Below are positions 30,984 through 32,807 of a stretch of DNA of 32,807 nucleotides, piece by piece. Made by a program: the position numbers and the translations under genes. The DNA comes from UBA2862 sp045658005 (lineage in GTDB: Bacteria; Bacillota; Clostridia; Christensenellales; Aristaeellaceae): NCBI GenBank assembly GCA_045658005.1, contig JAZOUD010000008.1, forward strand, positions 1 to 32,807, in the 5' to 3' direction. Below the pieces are notes generated by a model. It did no database searches. It saw only the letters and a program-made list of their open reading frames with translations, and had not been told where the DNA came from. How positions within the stretch are numbered: position 1 is the stretch's first letter; each line of letters starts with the position of its first letter.

Positions 30984-31283
30984 AGGTGGGGGCGGACTCC
31001 AAAAGCCTTCCCCAGGCAGCGGAGCTGCCGGTTCAGGGGAAGGTGGATTTCGGCGAAAACGCTTGCGTTTTTGCCGAAAGACGGATGAGGTCGTTTTCCT
31101 GAGAGGAAACGCCCAAACTATCGTTACCGCAGGGGGAACGACCTCATCCGACCCGCTACGCGGGCCACCTTCCCCTGAAGGGGAAGGCTTTTGGTTGCGC
31201 CCGCTATATTCCCTAACCCCTAAAACCTAACCCCTAACCCCTAAATACTGATTTATCGAGCACAGCTCGATAAATCAGTATTT
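30968..31283. repeat. 316-bp nested inverted-repeat element
   Basis: The left end is aaattctgatttg (30968-30980). The right end is a 19-bp palindrome with a three-base loop, aaatactgatttatcgagc/gctcgataaatcagtattt (31243-31283). Inside, ccaaaagccttcccc (30999-31013) pairs with its exact complement (31180-31194), and cggatgaggtcgtt (31082-31095) with 31137-31150. A tttcggc/gccgaaa hairpin and a telomere-like run also lie inside. The whole gap between ABC-F and Fic genes (350 bp) is this element; no gene is seen. Confidence 0.8.
31211..31245. repeat. Telomere-like run (ccctaacccctaaaacc)
   Basis: Thirty-five bases consist almost only of CCCTAA, CCCCTAA and CCTAAAA units; the complementary strand is (T)TAGGGG repeats able in principle to form a G-quadruplex. 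It borders the right-hand palindrome of the element. Confidence 0.85.
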
Positions 31284-31333
31284 GCCTATACCAGTTGCAC
31301 GTCCTCAACAAAAACACATGCGTCAGCCCGGCT

Positions 31334-32431
31334 TCATTGTTTCCTGAACCTGTACTTCCCCTTCCCATGCCCGGGCACCGGCTCGATGATTCCGCGCAGG
31401 GCCATCGCCTTCAGCAGCTCCGACGCACGGGAGGGCTTCAGGCCAGTGACACTCATCACATCCGCGCGGCCAAAGATTGCCTCACCGGGGAAGGCGTCGC
31501 GGATTATGGTGATCTTCTCCATTGTGATTGGCGTTAATTGTCGCCCAATGTCCGGCTTCCCGGCTGCAATGTCCGGTTTCACATCCCCAATGTCCTGCTT
31601 TTCCATTATCTCAAACCGCCCGCCGACATGCAGCGCCCGGTTGTGAAGCGGATGGTTTTCATTCAGCAGCAGGTTCCTCAGGAACAGCTCCAGATACTCG
31701 GTCGTCTCGTGGATGCCCTTGATCAGATTGCTGTAATTGGCTCGGACGAGGGCATTGCGAAAGTACCAGGCATTTTCGGCAAAGATATCATTGGTCGCGT
31801 CAAATCCGAGGGAGCGCAGGTATTTGATAAAAAACACCGCGGTCGTCCTCGTGTTTCCCTCTTCGAACGGATGAATCTGCCACAGCCTTGCGACGAAACC
31901 CGCGAGATGGCGGATGATTTCATCCATGGACAGACTCCGATAGGAAAAGCGCCTTTCCTCGGACAGATCGTATTCCAGCGTCGCCATGAGCTCCGTCGCG
32001 CTGCCATAGAGCACCGTTTCTCCGTCCAGCACCCATTCCTTCTTGGTGATGTTGTAATTTCGGATGCGGCCCGCGTGGGAAAAGAGGCCAGTGAAGAGCC
32101 TTCTGTGGATGGAGAGGTATTCGTTCGGCGTGAAGCTGAAAGCCCTTTCCGACAGAATCGCCGCGATTTTGGCCGAGACCTTGTCCGCCTCCTCAGTGCG
32201 ATCCTCCGGGCTGTGGGCGGGATTTTCCTCATAGTAGGTTTGCAGTAGCGCGTTGGCCTCTTCGATGGAGATTTCGCCTTCGATGTTCCGAATGGCGGTT
32301 CGCGCCAGGTATTCAGAGGTTTTAAGCCCATCGACCGCCTGCAGGCCTATGGCCGTATGCCAGGCATAGCCCTTCTCCCGCTTGTCGGGCTCGGATTGGC
32401 GGATATATGCCTTGAAGGGATCACTGTTCAC
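31334..32431 (-). CDS. Fic-domain protein (probable AMPylase), 365 aa
   Basis: The start is a GTG at 32431 behind AAAGGAG. The Fic core has the active-site motif H187-P-F-E-E-G-N193-T-R195, with LFSHAGRIRNYNITKKEW before it. The usual HPFxxGNGR reads GNTR here, as in a common sub-group from memory. An N-terminal IEG (50-52) resembles the class II inhibitory helix motif (S/T-xxx-E-G), but Ile47 takes the Ser/Thr place, so self-inhibition may be altered. The C-terminus (about 310-365) is a winged-helix-like segment. A linker carries a KPDI repeat (VKPDIAAGKPDIG). Fic enzymes transfer AMP to protein hydroxyls; the target is unknown. No antitoxin gene is adjacent. Confidence 0.93.
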   Translation of the reverse strand: MNSDPFKAYIRQSEPDKREKGYAWHTAIGLQAVDGLKTSEYLARTAIRNIEGEISIEEANALLQTYYEENPAHSPEDRTEEADKVSAKIAAILSERAFSFTPNEYLSIHRRLFTGLFSHAGRIRNYNITKKEWVLDGETVLYGSATELMATLEYDLSEERRFSYRSLSMDEIIRHLAGFVARLWQIHPFEEGNTRTTAVFFIKYLRSLGFDATNDIFAENAWYFRNALVRANYSNLIKGIHETTEYLELFLRNLLLNENHPLHNRALHVGGRFEIMEKQDIGDVKPDIAAGKPDIGRQLTPITMEKITIIRDAFPGEAIFGRADVMSVTGLKPSRASELLKAMALRGIIEPVPGHGKGKYRFRKQ

Positions 32432-32492
32432 CGAATATCTCCTTTCGTCAGGTGGTTAACGTGGCGGCGTGGACGCTGCCGTTACAACCTCG

Positions 32493-32600
32493 TGGGACAA
32501 GGGGACGGTTCTCTTGTCCCACTTTCCAACCAGAACTATCACCTGAAACCATCGATTGATCGCGGGATGAGTGGGACAGAAGAATCGTCCCCTCGTCTCA
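32493..32600. repeat. REP-like doublet (tgggacaaggggacggttct type)
   Basis: The unit at 32493-32521 (tgggacaa...ttgtccca) is itself partly palindromic. A degenerate inverted copy lies at 32572-32600, about 50 bp away, which gives the two-armed layout of a REPIN. From memory, such gggacaaggggacggttct units are widespread in bacterial intergenic DNA and often flank Y1 (REP-associated) transposase genes; none is in the window. Confidence 0.7.
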
Positions 32601-32613
32601 TTATTACAAAGGT

Positions 32614-32807
32614 GCAAGGCGGAACGTGAGGGGACCTCTTCCGGCGCTACGCGCCACCTTCCCCAGAGGGCAATGTCATCAACTTAAGGAAAAAATACCT
32701 GCCGTCGCGCCCAAAAGGCTTCCCCTTGAGGGGAAGCTGTCTGCGAAGCAGACTGAAGAGGTGTCCCCGTTACACCTCGTTCGTCTATTCCGATAGACGA
32801 TCTTATC
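32614..32807. repeat. Dispersed repeats running off the window edge
   Basis: The first part (from gcaaggcggaacgtgagggg to tcatcaacttaag) is a copy of the unit at 12638-12740. The second part (from about 32698: aggcttccccttgaggggaagc to ggtgtcc and tctatt-cgatagacga) is a reverse copy of the interior of the element at 3461-3688. No gene is visible between the Fic start and the end of the window. Confidence 0.75.

Noticed and set aside
31334..32431. Fic toxin-antitoxin or anti-phage module
   Set aside because: No small antitoxin gene is adjacent, and the neighbours are repeats and an ABC-F gene. A lone Fic gene does not make a defence system.
32357..32629. A 90-codon plus-strand frame at the right end
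   Set aside because: It begins antisense to the Fic gene and is otherwise made of REP-like repeat sequence, a known source of false genes.

Overview
The window looks like a chromosome segment of a high-GC member of the Bacillota (class Clostridia, probably from an animal gut or rumen). This rests on the strong GGAGG-type ribosome binding sites, many near-consensus sigma-A promoters (TTGACA/TATAAT, 17-18 bp apart), secreted BspA-like leucine-rich-repeat proteins, a cobalamin riboswitch, and the block prmA-rsmE-mtaB-(HIT)-rpsU, an order known from Bacillota. No species can be named from the sequence alone. No tRNA, rRNA, CRISPR array or prophage was seen.

Layout. 1-3.4 kb: a small conserved-looking protein and a 935-residue secreted LRR/Ig-like protein. 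3.4-4.9 kb: an inverted-repeat element and an M20 amidohydrolase. 4.96-7.1 kb: a FecCD-type permease and its ATPase (metal-chelate or corrinoid uptake) with no binding protein beside them. 7.1-11.0 kb: an accessory block between two inverted copies of a 30-bp palindrome, holding a 91-residue unknown protein, a second secreted LRR protein, a decayed Rpn-family nuclease and a class A beta-lactamase-like serine hydrolase. 11.1-13.2 kb: an IS5-family transposase, then a cobalamin riboswitch with a consensus promoter but no gene left to control, then repeats. 13.2-13.5 kb: a stand-alone gene whose C-terminus matches the tail of the decayed Rpn protein. 13.5-18.9 kb: a ChvE/MmsAB-type sugar ABC operon with two different permeases. 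19.2-23.2 kb: an aquaporin, Rho with a very long disordered insert, and an RNA-methyltransferase-like protein. 23.4-27.1 kb: the translation and RNA-modification block (S21, HIT, MtaB, RsmE, PrmA). 27.2-32.4 kb: a PIG-V-type mannosyltransferase, a small three-repeat helical protein, an ABC-F ribosome-protection-like ATPase with a long leader, and a Fic protein. The right end is repeats.

The most unusual property is the intergenic DNA. A short palindromic repeat (core taaattctgattt and close variants) recurs through the window. At five genes it supplies the last codons and/or the stop codon. Elsewhere it forms the arms of larger inverted-repeat elements built from ccttcccc/ggggaagg hairpins. 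A second small repeat unit has entered the reading frame of the mannosyltransferase, and telomere-like (T)TAGGG-type runs lie next to two of these sites. The best candidates for new biology are this gene-end repeat system, the orphaned cobalamin riboswitch, and the separate Rpn-tail gene, which may be a free-standing inhibitor of Rpn nucleases.
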